In this document: one piece after another, positions 18,835 to 29,261 of the stretch
Numbering within the stretch: the first letter of the stretch is position 1
Layout of the letters: each line of letters starts with the position of its first letter
Source of the DNA: an uncultured bacterium
GTDB lineage: Bacteria > Cyanobacteriota > Vampirovibrionia > Gastranaerophilales > Gastranaerophilaceae
NCBI GenBank assembly: GCA_902777385.1
Contig: CACYTP010000008.1
Coordinates: 52,984 to 116,983 of the forward strand
Direction of reading: 5' to 3'
DNA length: 64,000 nucleotides
The notes under the pieces: model-generated
Seen by the model: only the letters and a program-made list of their open reading frames with translations
What the model was told of the DNA's origin: nothing
Database searches by the model: none
Made by a program: the position numbers and the translations under genes

Positions 18835-21800
18835 GTGTCTGATTTTATAGAAATTGGTAATTCAAAATTTGATTTAACAAAAATCAAAAATATATCCAAA
18901 GAAGATATAACAAAGCTAAATGACAAGAAATTATTAGCTTTGTTTGAAGCCATTGCAGGAGAAGATAATATCGCAGACACAAATGAAATTTCACTTTTTG
19001 CTGAGAAATTAAAGAAAGCAGACACCAATAATGACAACAAAATAAGCAAAAAAGAGCTTAAAATTTTTAATAGGGAAAATAAAGAATACTTGGGGAACAC
19101 AAATTTTGATGAGAATTCCGTTGCACAAATTTTTGACATATCAATTAGCAGTGCAGAACACTCAACAGGTATCACACAGACACAAATTGATTTTCCGGAA
19201 GATTTTGATTTTAGCGAATTTATGGCTTCTTTAGAAAAAGGAAAAACGGATGATAAAATAAAAAAAGAAACTATAGCATTTATTGATGACGAATTTAAAA
19301 CCGGAATGGCAATGCTCAATAACTTTGATCCGGGCATAATCTCAAAAGGATACAATGAAATAAAAGAATTTCTTAAAAGTAATTTATCAAAAAGTAAAGT
19401 AGTAAAGGCTCTTTATGTAAAACAAGAAACAGCAGTACTTTTAGAAAACGCACAAAAAGGGTATCTGACCAAACGAGAATATTATGAACGACAAAAACAA
19501 CTTGTTTTTGATATATTTCCTGAAATTGAGAGATTAGACACAACAAAACGTGAAGAAATTAAGAAAAGAATTTCAACACTATCACCTGCAGAATTACAAC
19601 AGCAGGTTAACAGAATTTTGGAATTACCAAACAAGGACAGCAGCAATTATAATGATGCAATATTCAATTATCTTAACGATTTCACACAAATAACTACTGT
19701 CTCTACCGCTTTTAAAGCAAAAGGGGACAAAGTAAGCTTACATAGCACTAAAGGAATCAAACAAGCTTACGAAATTTCTGGCAGCGAAGAATTAATAACC
19801 TTTGAAGAAGTCTTCCGTGACAGATACGGCGTTGAATATAATGCGGACAATTTTGAACAATTAACAGAGCAAAAAAATCAATTATCACTAATGTACTCGG
19901 CACAGGCAACCTATAATCAGGTATATGAGTCATTACATCCGCAAATATCCGCCTGTGAAGCATTACAAGAACATGGCACAACAGGAGGGAATGAATTTCA
20001 AAAGCAAGCACAAGCAGACATATTGAAAAATAAAATTTTTGAAATTCTGGATAAATTAGGATTTAAAGATGATAACAGCAAAACAGAATATCTTAGCAGA
20101 ATTACGGGAATTAACATACAAGTCAAGGATGGGCAATTTGTTAAAACTCATAATTCAGAAACAAAATTCGCACGAAAAGATAACAATTCTATTGAACAAG
20201 TCACATACATAGCAAAAAGTTTATTAAAAAAATTAGAAGAAAATGTACCTTCAGATGAAAAAGTAAAAGTTTTACAGGACAAAGCATACTATACATATTT
20301 AAATACATTTGGAGATAATGACACGACTTCGCTTGTTCAGGCATATATAAATGATTCTGAGAACAGCGTAAAAACAGTTCGTACTGGGTTAGAAGGAATG
20401 CTTGGTGCAGCAGCATTAATAAGTATGTTTATCTGTCCGCCGGCAGCATTAGCATTCGGCATTGGAGGCTCTGTAGCCGGAATAGGACTTGAAGCAGCAA
20501 ATGAAATATCGAGAAAGAATCCCTCAACAGATAAATACAAAGAATTATGCGAAGAATTGGCAACAAATGCCGCATTATTTGCAAGCAGTGCAGGAGCAGC
20601 AAAAACTGGCATGTCCGCAAAAGCATTACTAATTGCAAAAAATTGTCCTCGGCTTGTTGCCTGTATTGCTGACGTTGGGCTTGACGTAACATTAAGCTTA
20701 ATTTCAAATAAAATTCTGACCGGAGAATTAAATCTGGAAGGGGAAAGTTTAGCACAAATACTTTCTATTCTTGCAGGTCACTATAAAGCAGGAAGATTTG
20801 GTAAAGGTAAAATATCCCGACAAGATTTAGATCCTACTAAACATCCATTGGGTAGTAAAGCATTAGAGGACTTAGCTAAAACCGATCCCGAACTTTATGC
20901 AGACTACCAACTTTTAAGAAGCAAAAACCTTCTTCCATCGGGTACTATAGCGGATGTATTTGTAAACCCAAAAGCATCACTTAGTGCAACAATGAAAAAA
21001 GATATAAAAACTATGGCAGCCGCAGTAAGAAGCGGAACTAAACCAATTGATTCTTTCATTCCGCAATACAAAACTATAAATGAAGCAATACAAAAACATA
21101 AAGCAGGTGAAACATTCTCTTTACAAGGAACAAAAGAAGTCTATATTATGAGTGAAACAGGTCCGGTAAAATTAGATATGGACAGAGAAACCTATTTCAA
21201 CTTATTTCCGCCGATTACAAGTGCAAAATCTCAGCAAGGTAACATTGGAAACTGCTTTATGGTCTCAGGATTTATTGATGCCGCAATGAGTAACCCTCAG
21301 GCAAAAGTACTATTTTTGCAAAAATTTCATCAGAAAGGAAATGACATAATATTTGATGTAGGTTCATACTATTCACGTCTTAAAGGCAGGGACTTTATAG
21401 TATATGATGATTATCTTCCTATACTGGATGAAATGCCCCAACAGGTAGTATTTAAAGATGCTAAAAAGCGTTCTTCACACATTTCCGGTGCAGGACTAAC
21501 CGGTGCTATGGGTCTAAAAATTGCAGAACAAGCAACAGGCTACAAATATGCGGCAAAAGATATTATGATTTACATGAACAGAAACGGTTATCCGGAAGAA
21601 GAAATGCGAGAAATAATGTCAGAGTTACACAAAATATTTTCTGACAACAATTATAAACCTTCTGAAAAATGTATGAACATAATAAAGCAGACATACAAAG
21701 AGCAAAAAGTCGGAGATTTGTTCTCTGATAACAAGCCATCACAACTAAGAACAGATTTGATGGTAGCTACAGACAAATTCAATGCTCTCAGAGTAAGAAT

Positions 21801-22713
21801 GTCAGGGCACGGCAATATGCCGCACCTTGTATCAACAGGGATGTTTGAGTTAACGGACGACGCATATAAAACCGGACTAAAACTCACAGATTTAGTTGAC
21901 GGGAACTACAGCGGGAACACAAGATATATAATAGGAACAAGCTCGAATGTAGGTAAAAACGGATTTTTAGATGAACTGGCAACCCTATTCGGAGTCGGAG
22001 AACGGAAGAAATTTACACTTGCACCAAATCACGCATACAGAATTGACAGCATTGATAAAGCAAATCGCACAGTATCTATCGTAAATCCTTGGGATACTTC
22101 AAAAGTTGTAAAACTAACATTTGAACAGTACGAAAAATACTTTGGCTCAAATGCTTACGTTGTTGATCTTTCCAAAACGGTAAAATCTACCAGAATTGAC
22201 GAATTAGTAACAAGACTTGAAAATTTGGGGATACCGACTAAAGCTAAAAACGGTCGTTATCTGGATAACAAAGAATTACTTGAAAAATACTTTCAATACA
22301 AAGAAAATTCAAGCGGCATAAAGACAGAAAAGCCAACTATAATAGACGCAGACTGCAATGTTTGTCCGCAACAGATACTCGATAGGCCTGAAGTAAAAGT
22401 CTTTGCAGAGAAACACCCCGATTTTACAGGCAATTATCACGCTCAACTGGAATGGGCAGGGGAAGACGGACTTGTAACAGAAACAATAAATGCACTAACT
22501 AAACTTGCTGAAAGCAACTTGTTCAACTATAATTTCAAATCTGCACTGGTATCTGTAAGAAAGAACTCTTCAGACTATATATTTATGCTTCAAAAAGCAC
22601 CTGAAATATATGGTAAACTGCATTCAAAAGACTATAGCGATTCAAATATAGTACAGATTTTGCACCGTTTGACAAAGGAAAATTACAATATAATAAAAGA
22701 ACTCTGGGATTAA
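18835..22713 (+). CDS. Giant calpain-like (C2-type) cysteine protease with EF-hand, paralogue 1
   Basis: 1292 residues, GTG start preceded by AGAAAGG. An EF-hand loop DTNNDNKISKKE lies near residues 63-74. A hydrophobic stretch around residues 520-550 (LISMFICPPAALAFGIGG) could insert in a membrane. The C-terminal part carries a calpain-like triad in the usual order: C807 in QQGNIGNCFMVSG, H1066 in NHAYRI and N1084 in VNPWDTS. Calpains cut proteins at few sites and are often calcium-dependent; the EF-hand fits, but calcium dependence is inferred. There is no signal peptide. The second paralogue follows 268 bases later. Confidence 0.85.
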   Translation: MSDFIEIGNSKFDLTKIKNISKEDITKLNDKKLLALFEAIAGEDNIADTNEISLFAEKLKKADTNNDNKISKKELKIFNRENKEYLGNTNFDENSVAQIFDISISSAEHSTGITQTQIDFPEDFDFSEFMASLEKGKTDDKIKKETIAFIDDEFKTGMAMLNNFDPGIISKGYNEIKEFLKSNLSKSKVVKALYVKQETAVLLENAQKGYLTKREYYERQKQLVFDIFPEIERLDTTKREEIKKRISTLSPAELQQQVNRILELPNKDSSNYNDAIFNYLNDFTQITTVSTAFKAKGDKVSLHSTKGIKQAYEISGSEELITFEEVFRDRYGVEYNADNFEQLTEQKNQLSLMYSAQATYNQVYESLHPQISACEALQEHGTTGGNEFQKQAQADILKNKIFEILDKLGFKDDNSKTEYLSRITGINIQVKDGQFVKTHNSETKFARKDNNSIEQVTYIAKSLLKKLEENVPSDEKVKVLQDKAYYTYLNTFGDNDTTSLVQAYINDSENSVKTVRTGLEGMLGAAALISMFICPPAALAFGIGGSVAGIGLEAANEISRKNPSTDKYKELCEELATNAALFASSAGAAKTGMSAKALLIAKNCPRLVACIADVGLDVTLSLISNKILTGELNLEGESLAQILSILAGHYKAGRFGKGKISRQDLDPTKHPLGSKALEDLAKTDPELYADYQLLRSKNLLPSGTIADVFVNPKASLSATMKKDIKTMAAAVRSGTKPIDSFIPQYKTINEAIQKHKAGETFSLQGTKEVYIMSETGPVKLDMDRETYFNLFPPITSAKSQQGNIGNCFMVSGFIDAAMSNPQAKVLFLQKFHQKGNDIIFDVGSYYSRLKGRDFIVYDDYLPILDEMPQQVVFKDAKKRSSHISGAGLTGAMGLKIAEQATGYKYAAKDIMIYMNRNGYPEEEMREIMSELHKIFSDNNYKPSEKCMNIIKQTYKEQKVGDLFSDNKPSQLRTDLMVATDKFNALRVRMSGHGNMPHLVSTGMFELTDDAYKTGLKLTDLVDGNYSGNTRYIIGTSSNVGKNGFLDELATLFGVGERKKFTLAPNHAYRIDSIDKANRTVSIVNPWDTSKVVKLTFEQYEKYFGSNAYVVDLSKTVKSTRIDELVTRLENLGIPTKAKNGRYLDNKELLEKYFQYKENSSGIKTEKPTIIDADCNVCPQQILDRPEVKVFAEKHPDFTGNYHAQLEWAGEDGLVTETINALTKLAESNLFNYNFKSALVSVRKNSSDYIFMLQKAPEIYGKLHSKDYSDSNIVQILHRLTKENYNIIKELWD

Positions 22714-22737
22714 ACAAGGATTATTAGGATTTAGCAT

Positions 22738-22811
22738 AAAAAAAAAGCCGTTTCAATTAAGAACGGCTACCAGACTTGGGGAGGAGGTATGAAAAACTTT
22801 CGTTTTTCATA
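22738..22811 (-). ncRNA. Candidate small RNA ending in an intrinsic terminator
   Basis: Read on the minus strand, this spacer gives a perfect 10-bp hairpin TATGAAAAAC-GAAA-GTTTTTCATA with a GNRA tetraloop, an unpaired C-rich linker (cctcctccccaagtctgg), then the hairpin AGCCGTT/AACGGCT followed by 8 T. This is the layout of a Rho-independent-terminated sRNA, and the CCTCC linker could pair with Shine-Dalgarno sequences, as known for C-rich Gram-positive sRNAs. No minus-strand gene ends here, so the terminator has no other owner. The +1 would be near 22811; an AT-rich TAATAAT sits just upstream but no clear -35. On the plus strand a tiny ORF MKNFRFSYLYY (22789-22824) is the less likely alternative. 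Confidence 0.55.
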
Positions 22812-22981
22812 TCTGTATTATTAATTACGAAATAATTTGCTGACTCTTTAATATTTTAAGTTCAATATCCTCTATTCAATGTAGATAAATGTAAAATTAT
22901 TTATAAATTTATCGAAAAATATTAAAGCAAAAACAGATATTAGCCGTAATAATACTTGGATTCATGTGTCGAAAGGTTAAT

Positions 22982-25900
22982 ATGGAAATATTTTCTGAGT
23001 TTGAAGACAACAACTCGAAAAAATACAAATCAATAGACAAATCAAGTATTGAAAAGCTAAACAATCCGGAGCTATTAGCCATATTTAATGCTGCAAACAC
23101 AAATAATGACGACATTCTTGAAGGAAATGAAATTTCTGTATTTTTAAATAAAAGCAATAACCTTGATGAACTGTGTCCTCATACAACCATAGAAGCCTTT
23201 ACACAATTTCTTGAACTCACTAAATACAATGAAACACAAACTGATTACAACATCACAAACAATAATAAATCCAAAGATGAAACAAAAGACGACACTATCG
23301 ACTTTATAGAATCCGAATTTACAAACGGCATAAAAACATTTGAAGGCTATGATCCCGGATTAATAAGCAAGGGATACAACGGAATCAAAGAATTTTTAGG
23401 ACACAGACTTGCAAAGAGCAGAGTTGCAAGGGCTTTATATGTAAAAAATGAAACCGCACACCTTCTTCAAAAAGCAAAAAATAACGAACTTACTGAAGAA
23501 GAATATTACGGAAATATCAAGGAAACTTTATTTAAAATATTCCCAAATATAGATGAAATGAGCGAGGACAAAAAAGCAGTAATAAAGAAAAATATAGATG
23601 CTCTGTCCCCAAAAGAAGTAATAAGATTTCAGGAAAAGGCCATTCTGTTACCCGATAGAGGTTCAAGCGATTTCAAAAACAAAATAAGACATTTTATAAA
23701 AGAGTTTCAAAATGCAACATCAACAAAACACACCGAAACTTTTGAAACAATACAGGACGTAACGTCTGCAATAAAACAAAAAGAATACTACACGATAAAT
23801 GAACCTTTCACACCTGATAATCCAAAGAAACTTGTAACATTTGAAGAAGTATTCTTGCGGCAATATCACAAGGAATACGATAGCGGCAACATGCAGGAAC
23901 TTATTGCATCCAGAAACATGTATCTTTATGCAAGGCATAATGTTGAAAGGAAAAATCAGGTTCATCAAATTCTTGATAATGAAATTTCGCTTAACGAAGG
24001 CAATAACAGACACGGAGCATCAGAAGAAACAGATAATATATCAAAAGAACGACTTAACAATGCAATATTAAGAGTTCTGGATATTTTTGGTTGCGATAGT
24101 GAAGAGGAAAAGATTAAAGTACTTAAAAACATTACAGATGCAAATTTAGTAATTAAAGACGGTAAACTGGAATATACACAAACTACAGAATTTGAACATC
24201 GGATGACTTCCTCCGATTTAACACATATTGCAAAAGAAATAGTAGAATTTGTAGATAACAGAGCTGTACAGGATAAGACTCTACAGAATGCGGCTGTTGA
24301 TTTAGAATACACATATATAACAGTTTTCGGGCAAGAAAGTTCCGATGAACTTGTAAAAGCATACATATCAGATAACGAAGGTATTGTTGACTTCATAAAA
24401 AATAGTGTAAACGAAGCCGCTTTAGGCGGAATAGTCATTGGTTTATGCGTATGCCCGCCCGTAGCTTTTATCTCAGGAATAGTCGGAACAGTAGGCAGCG
24501 TTGGAGTAGATGCAATTAATGAGTCCGGCAAGAAAGTTATAACCGAAGAGAAAAAGCAAGCAATGATACAAGAACTTGCAACAAATTCGGTACTATTTAT
24601 AGCAGGCATGGGGGCAGGCAAAGCTGGGATGGCTGCAAAAGCCGCACTTTTATCTAAACAATGCCCAAGACTTGTGGCGTGTATTGCAGATATAGGACTT
24701 GACTCAACATTAAGTCTGCTTTCTGATTTAGCGTTGACAGGACAGATTAATCTTGCAGGCGAAGGTTTCTCACAAATTATATCACTTATTGCCGGACATA
24801 TAAAACCTAAACGGATATCAGCACAGGATAGAGCACCGTTTAATAATCCGCTATTTGATAACGCAGTAAATCATCTTGCAAAAACAAATCCTGAATTATA
24901 TGCAAAATTCCAATACCTCAGAAGCAAAAATATGCTCCCTAATGAGAATGACACAAGTCTGACTAACATAATCTTAAATCCAAGGAATGCACAATTCAGC
25001 AAGCGGTATTTGGAAGAATTGGAACTTCTTGCAGACGCAACTAAAAACGGGACAAAACCTATTGACTCATTTATTCCAAAATTTGATAACATATCACAAG
25101 GCATTAAATCAAGAAAAGCAGGGGAAGTATTTTCAATTAAAAATTCAAATGAAATTTATATAAAAAATGAAAGCGGAAATGCCATAAAACTTGATATGGA
25201 TAGAGATACATATTATAAGCTGTTTCCACCGCTTATCGGAGCAAAAACCGAACAAGGTGCAATAGGCGACTGCTATTTTGTATCAGGCGTACTTGATACT
25301 GCAATGTCAAATCCTACGGCAAAAATCAATATACTAAAACTGTTCCACCAAAACGGGAACAAAATTACAATAGATATGAAAACCTACAGAATGTCATCTA
25401 AACTAAGTCATCAATATCCTAATTACCAAAAATATTTTGACGAATTACCGGAAAAATACGAATTTGACCTGAACAATCCGCCAAAATCATTAATCTACAA
25501 TAACGGAATTGAAGGTGCTAAAGGATTAAAACTACTGGAAGTTGCCTTCGGTTACAACCGACTGATTGAAAGTATTACTTCTGACATTGTAGGAGGCAGA
25601 TATTCAAATACTGAAATTGAAAACTTTATTAGCGAATTGAACAAATTTCTTGCTAATCCAAGTTATAAAACTAATGACTCATTCAATACTATACTAAACA
25701 GAACACTAAAAACAATAGATGCAGACGAAAATACACAAAAAACAATCCGACAAAATATACTTAAAAGCGGATTTGACTATGCTGCATATCTGAAACTTAA
25801 TGCGGGAAATGGTGCATACACATTATCAAAAATATTAAAATTACCTGATAATGCTACATCGGACATTAACTCAATTCCAAAAGCAAATGAATTACTTAGC

Positions 25901-26731
25901 AATCCAAATTATGTAATTTTAGCATCTACAGATAGCAAGATTGATCCGGAAGGATTTTTTGCTAACAAAATAAGCAGAATAAAAAAACGTGCCAAATATG
26001 TTGCAGAATCACACGCATACAGAATTGAATCAATAGATACAGAAAACAGAACGATATCATTAATAAACCCTTGGAATACATCAAAAGTAATAACATTAAG
26101 TTATGAAGATTTCGGTTTTTATTTTAATAGCATAAGAGCCGTAAATTTGGGAACAGTAAAAGCTGATACTCAAAATAAATACTTAGCTTCAAAACTTGCT
26201 CAGAACGGACTCAGCAACAAAGATAAATACGGGAATTACTACACCGATGAAGATATGCTGGTTGAATATGTATATCATATACAAAGCACAAAACACATAG
26301 AATTTGCAGAAACATATAAATTCAAACATCCGGACAAAGAGTGGAGTAAATTTGAAGACGAAAAAGAACAATTAAATGAGAGAAAAGACATACAGGAATT
26401 ACAATCAAAATACAATTTTGAAATGGCATACGGATGGGATATAGCTGAAATGATAGCTGGATTTAAGGAAGGAACAAATACCGATAATATAATAAAGGCT
26501 ATGTCAAAATTCCTAGATGAAATTTCCGGAACAACCAAAGACTATTACATACAATATAAAGCCTTCACAACTATGAAATCGGAAGCAGATTATGTTTTTA
26601 CACTTGAAAAAGCACCTAAAATTATAGAAAAACTAAAAGCTAAAAACTTTGACGAAGATTCTATTATATTTTTATTGAATAAAATCAGTGTATCAAATTA
26701 CAATGAACTAAGACACATTTGGGAAGACTAA
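22982..26731 (+). CDS. Giant calpain-like (C2-type) cysteine protease with EF-hand, paralogue 2
   Basis: 1249 residues from ATG 22982; this start is preferred to the in-frame ATG at 22964 because GAAAGG precedes it at the right distance and the paralogue starts at the matching point. EF-hand-like loop NTNNDDILEGNE is near residues 33-44. The Phe/Gly-rich hydrophobic patch (IVIGLCVCPPVAFISGIVG) is conserved with paralogue 1. Calpain triad: C764 in QGAIGDCYFVSG, H1011 in SHAYRI, N1029 in INPWNTS. Whole-length similarity to the upstream copy shows tandem duplication. Its stop overlaps by 4 bases the stop of the convergent TPR gene. Substrates unknown; an intracellular or unconventionally exported protease is possible. 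Confidence 0.85.
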   Translation: MEIFSEFEDNNSKKYKSIDKSSIEKLNNPELLAIFNAANTNNDDILEGNEISVFLNKSNNLDELCPHTTIEAFTQFLELTKYNETQTDYNITNNNKSKDETKDDTIDFIESEFTNGIKTFEGYDPGLISKGYNGIKEFLGHRLAKSRVARALYVKNETAHLLQKAKNNELTEEEYYGNIKETLFKIFPNIDEMSEDKKAVIKKNIDALSPKEVIRFQEKAILLPDRGSSDFKNKIRHFIKEFQNATSTKHTETFETIQDVTSAIKQKEYYTINEPFTPDNPKKLVTFEEVFLRQYHKEYDSGNMQELIASRNMYLYARHNVERKNQVHQILDNEISLNEGNNRHGASEETDNISKERLNNAILRVLDIFGCDSEEEKIKVLKNITDANLVIKDGKLEYTQTTEFEHRMTSSDLTHIAKEIVEFVDNRAVQDKTLQNAAVDLEYTYITVFGQESSDELVKAYISDNEGIVDFIKNSVNEAALGGIVIGLCVCPPVAFISGIVGTVGSVGVDAINESGKKVITEEKKQAMIQELATNSVLFIAGMGAGKAGMAAKAALLSKQCPRLVACIADIGLDSTLSLLSDLALTGQINLAGEGFSQIISLIAGHIKPKRISAQDRAPFNNPLFDNAVNHLAKTNPELYAKFQYLRSKNMLPNENDTSLTNIILNPRNAQFSKRYLEELELLADATKNGTKPIDSFIPKFDNISQGIKSRKAGEVFSIKNSNEIYIKNESGNAIKLDMDRDTYYKLFPPLIGAKTEQGAIGDCYFVSGVLDTAMSNPTAKINILKLFHQNGNKITIDMKTYRMSSKLSHQYPNYQKYFDELPEKYEFDLNNPPKSLIYNNGIEGAKGLKLLEVAFGYNRLIESITSDIVGGRYSNTEIENFISELNKFLANPSYKTNDSFNTILNRTLKTIDADENTQKTIRQNILKSGFDYAAYLKLNAGNGAYTLSKILKLPDNATSDINSIPKANELLSNPNYVILASTDSKIDPEGFFANKISRIKKRAKYVAESHAYRIESIDTENRTISLINPWNTSKVITLSYEDFGFYFNSIRAVNLGTVKADTQNKYLASKLAQNGLSNKDKYGNYYTDEDMLVEYVYHIQSTKHIEFAETYKFKHPDKEWSKFEDEKEQLNERKDIQELQSKYNFEMAYGWDIAEMIAGFKEGTNTDNIIKAMSKFLDEISGTTKDYYIQYKAFTTMKSEADYVFTLEKAPKIIEKLKAKNFDEDSIIFLLNKISVSNYNELRHIWED

Positions 26732-28398
26732 ACTTCAAAAAGTTTACGAATTCTTTGCATTACATCTTCTTCATCAAGTTCATCAGACTCTTTATTCAGT
26801 TCCAGTGCCATTTGATAATAATTGGCTGCATCATTTGTAAAACCCATTTCCTGACTTGCACGTCCGGCATTAAAATATGCAAGTGTATAATTAGGGTCAA
26901 GATTAATAGCCTCTTCAAAATATTCAAGAGCCTCTTCTGCGTCAAGCATTCCATCAAGATAAACTATGCCTAAATTATTATGAGCAAACGCATTTTCAGG
27001 ATTTAATTCAATTGATTTATGATATGCAACCAATGCTTCTTCCACAAAATCCTTTTCAAACAAAGCTATCCCGACCTTTGAATAGCCTCTGTAATTATCG
27101 GGTTCAGCAATAATAGCATCACAATAAGCTTTTATAGCCTTATCCAAATCATAATCAGCCATATATGTATCACCTAAGGCAATATATAAATCATAATTAG
27201 TAGGATCTAATATTATACCTGCCTGATAAGTTGAAACAGCAGCATCTATATTACCTTTTGCTTCAGCATAAATTGCACCTAACCCCTGACAAACAATAGA
27301 AGTCCATTCGTTATCAGGATTAAGTGAAATAGCTTTCTGATAGTATTCAATAGCATCGTCATACAATTCAGCTTTAGAATAAGCAAATGCTAATGAATTA
27401 TTATAATAAGGATTTTCGGTATCTCTTTCAACCGCAAGCTTGAAGGCACTAATTGAATTGATTTTATCTTCTTTCCGCAAATACAGATGACCTAACTCAT
27501 AGTATATTGCGGCCGTGTCAACATCAAATTCTAACAAACGTTCATAGCAGGATATAGTTTCTGCGGTATTTTCAGGGAAATACGTCTGCAAAACGGTTAC
27601 AAGTTTTACAAGAACTTCCCTGTTTAGCGGATTAGATTCTAACACTTTTCTGTAACAATCAACACATAAATCGATTTCATCATTTTTAAGAGCCAAATCT
27701 CCGATTTTATCATAAAACAATTGAGCGTGTTGAGTTCCTGTTACTGCCTGCAAATATAAATTCTGAGCCTTATCAAAACATTTAAATTTTTCCAAAAAAT
27801 GACCTACAGTACTATATGTAAATACAGAAACATCATCACTTATTTTTTTGTAAATCATTTTTAACAAAGGTCTGTCCCATGCAAGCATAAGACTACCCGA
27901 TAAAAAGTAATACAAAAAGCTTACATAGTCTGCCGGACTGCCTTCTTTTGCGGAAATTTTATTTAACAGAGCTTGAGATAACACTAATCTTGGGCGAGCA
28001 GATTTTAATTTTCCTGACCTTATGGCAGATTTAAACTCATCTATAGCTTCAGGATAATTTTGAGCCATTTCCATAAAAAAGCCTGCATACATGTGTGCAT
28101 TCATATTATTTGGAGCTAAAGAAACAGCAGTTTTACATTGATCAATGGCAGTATTAATGCTAATTTGTCCCTGCTCCCACATTAATGTGGCAAGTCTGTA
28201 ATAAGTTTCGGGGATAGTAGGATCATACTTTACAGCATCAATATAGCAGGTAATTGCTTCCTGCAAATCAGAATTATCTTTTCTGATAAGATATCTCTCG
28301 TGGTATATTCTTGCCTGTTCAAGAGAATTTTTCGCCTTCGTAACCTTTTCCGATTCCGCCGAGATTATATTAGGATTTATTAAAGTTTGTTCTGCCAT
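26728..28398 (-). CDS. Tetratricopeptide-repeat (TPR) protein
   Basis: 556 residues made of about 12-14 TPR units, for example ISAFKLAVERDTENPYYNNSLAFAYSKAELYDDAIEYYQKAI and repeated LNPEN/LDPNY linkers. No signal peptide, TM or enzymatic domain is seen, so it is a cytoplasmic scaffold. GGAG lies 8 bases before the ATG. The gene ends against the calpain-like gene with a 4-base overlap and no room for a terminator between them. Partner unknown. The KdsC-linked protein at 31361 is a second, similar TPR protein. Confidence 0.85.
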   Translation of the reverse strand: MAEQTLINPNIISAESEKVTKAKNSLEQARIYHERYLIRKDNSDLQEAITCYIDAVKYDPTIPETYYRLATLMWEQGQISINTAIDQCKTAVSLAPNNMNAHMYAGFFMEMAQNYPEAIDEFKSAIRSGKLKSARPRLVLSQALLNKISAKEGSPADYVSFLYYFLSGSLMLAWDRPLLKMIYKKISDDVSVFTYSTVGHFLEKFKCFDKAQNLYLQAVTGTQHAQLFYDKIGDLALKNDEIDLCVDCYRKVLESNPLNREVLVKLVTVLQTYFPENTAETISCYERLLEFDVDTAAIYYELGHLYLRKEDKINSISAFKLAVERDTENPYYNNSLAFAYSKAELYDDAIEYYQKAISLNPDNEWTSIVCQGLGAIYAEAKGNIDAAVSTYQAGIILDPTNYDLYIALGDTYMADYDLDKAIKAYCDAIIAEPDNYRGYSKVGIALFEKDFVEEALVAYHKSIELNPENAFAHNNLGIVYLDGMLDAEEALEYFEEAINLDPNYTLAYFNAGRASQEMGFTNDAANYYQMALELNKESDELDEEDVMQRIRKLFEV

Positions 28399-28523
28399 CT
28401 GTAAAGCTCCATAAAATAACTATATATAAGGACTTCGTATAAAAATTATCTAACTTTAACTATTTGTTAAAATATCCACCAAATGATGTATATATGATAA
28501 AATAATTAAAATATGGAGGGAGC

Positions 28524-29132
28524 ATGAAAACACTGGGAATAATGAGTTCCGGAAATATTGAAAAGTTCCGAGCAATAATTGAACATTTTAAAACTTCAGA
28601 AGATGTTAAAATAATCTGCATATCAGATAACCTTAAATCAGATATTTTTAACATAAATAAAACTGACAATCTGGATACAAAATATATTTCTCCGGAAAAC
28701 GCACTACAATACTTCACGAATACGAACTTTAATCTTGTTGCAATCAACGACTATAAATCAAAACTTGACACAAATATATACAGCTTTGCAAAATTCATTA
28801 ACCTGCATCCGTCATTACTGCCTGCATTTAGAGGAGAAAATGCTTTATACAGAGCGTTTGAATCCGGAGTAAAAGTAAGCGGAGTAACAATACACACGTT
28901 AACCGGCACACCGGATACCGAAAAAATCTTAGCACAATATCCGGTTTTGATATCCAACCTTACGCATTTCGATGAATTTCAAAAGATGACAGACAATTTA
29001 ACAGATATGATTTATCCGATAGTAATAGAAAAAACTCTTGATAATAAATTATTCGACTTTCAGGATTTAATCGACCGTTCACACAGTTGTTCGGGCAGCT
29101 GCAGCAATCATTGCAGCAAATGCCGTGGTTAG
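28524..29132 (+). CDS. Formyltransferase-fold protein (PurN/Fmt-like) with Cys-rich tail
   Basis: 202 residues. NLHPSLLPAFRGENALYRAFESGVKVSGVTIH matches the formyltetrahydrofolate-dependent formyltransferase core with the catalytic Asn and His (N-x-H), and PDTEKILAQYPV supplies the Asp position. In true PurN the latter reads DTGPII, so the active-site loop differs. The last residues, HSCSGSCSNHCSKCRG, hold four Cys and two His, likely a metal site not seen in PurN or Fmt. It could be a purine-synthesis glycinamide formyltransferase or a sugar-N-formyltransferase relative; no purine or sugar genes adjoin. Shine-Dalgarno GGAGGG fixes the start. Confidence 0.72.
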   Translation: MKTLGIMSSGNIEKFRAIIEHFKTSEDVKIICISDNLKSDIFNINKTDNLDTKYISPENALQYFTNTNFNLVAINDYKSKLDTNIYSFAKFINLHPSLLPAFRGENALYRAFESGVKVSGVTIHTLTGTPDTEKILAQYPVLISNLTHFDEFQKMTDNLTDMIYPIVIEKTLDNKLFDFQDLIDRSHSCSGSCSNHCSKCRG

Positions 29133-29261
29133 GCTTGTATATTATGGCATTTAGGCACTCATATCAATAGTTTAGACGTCATGATTTTATCATCTTTTTA
29201 AATGATGACTATTTTGGGTAATCATATAGAATAAAATATGGAAAGACAACTTGGGTGGATA

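Noticed and set aside
22789..22824. Leader peptide MKNFRFSYLYY on the plus strand
   Set aside because: Shine-Dalgarno-like GGAGGAGG is too close to the ATG, and the minus-strand hairpin with GAAA loop and poly-T explains the sequence better.
26719..26973. Plus-strand ORF after the second calpain-like gene
   Set aside because: It is the shadow of the TPR gene on the minus strand.
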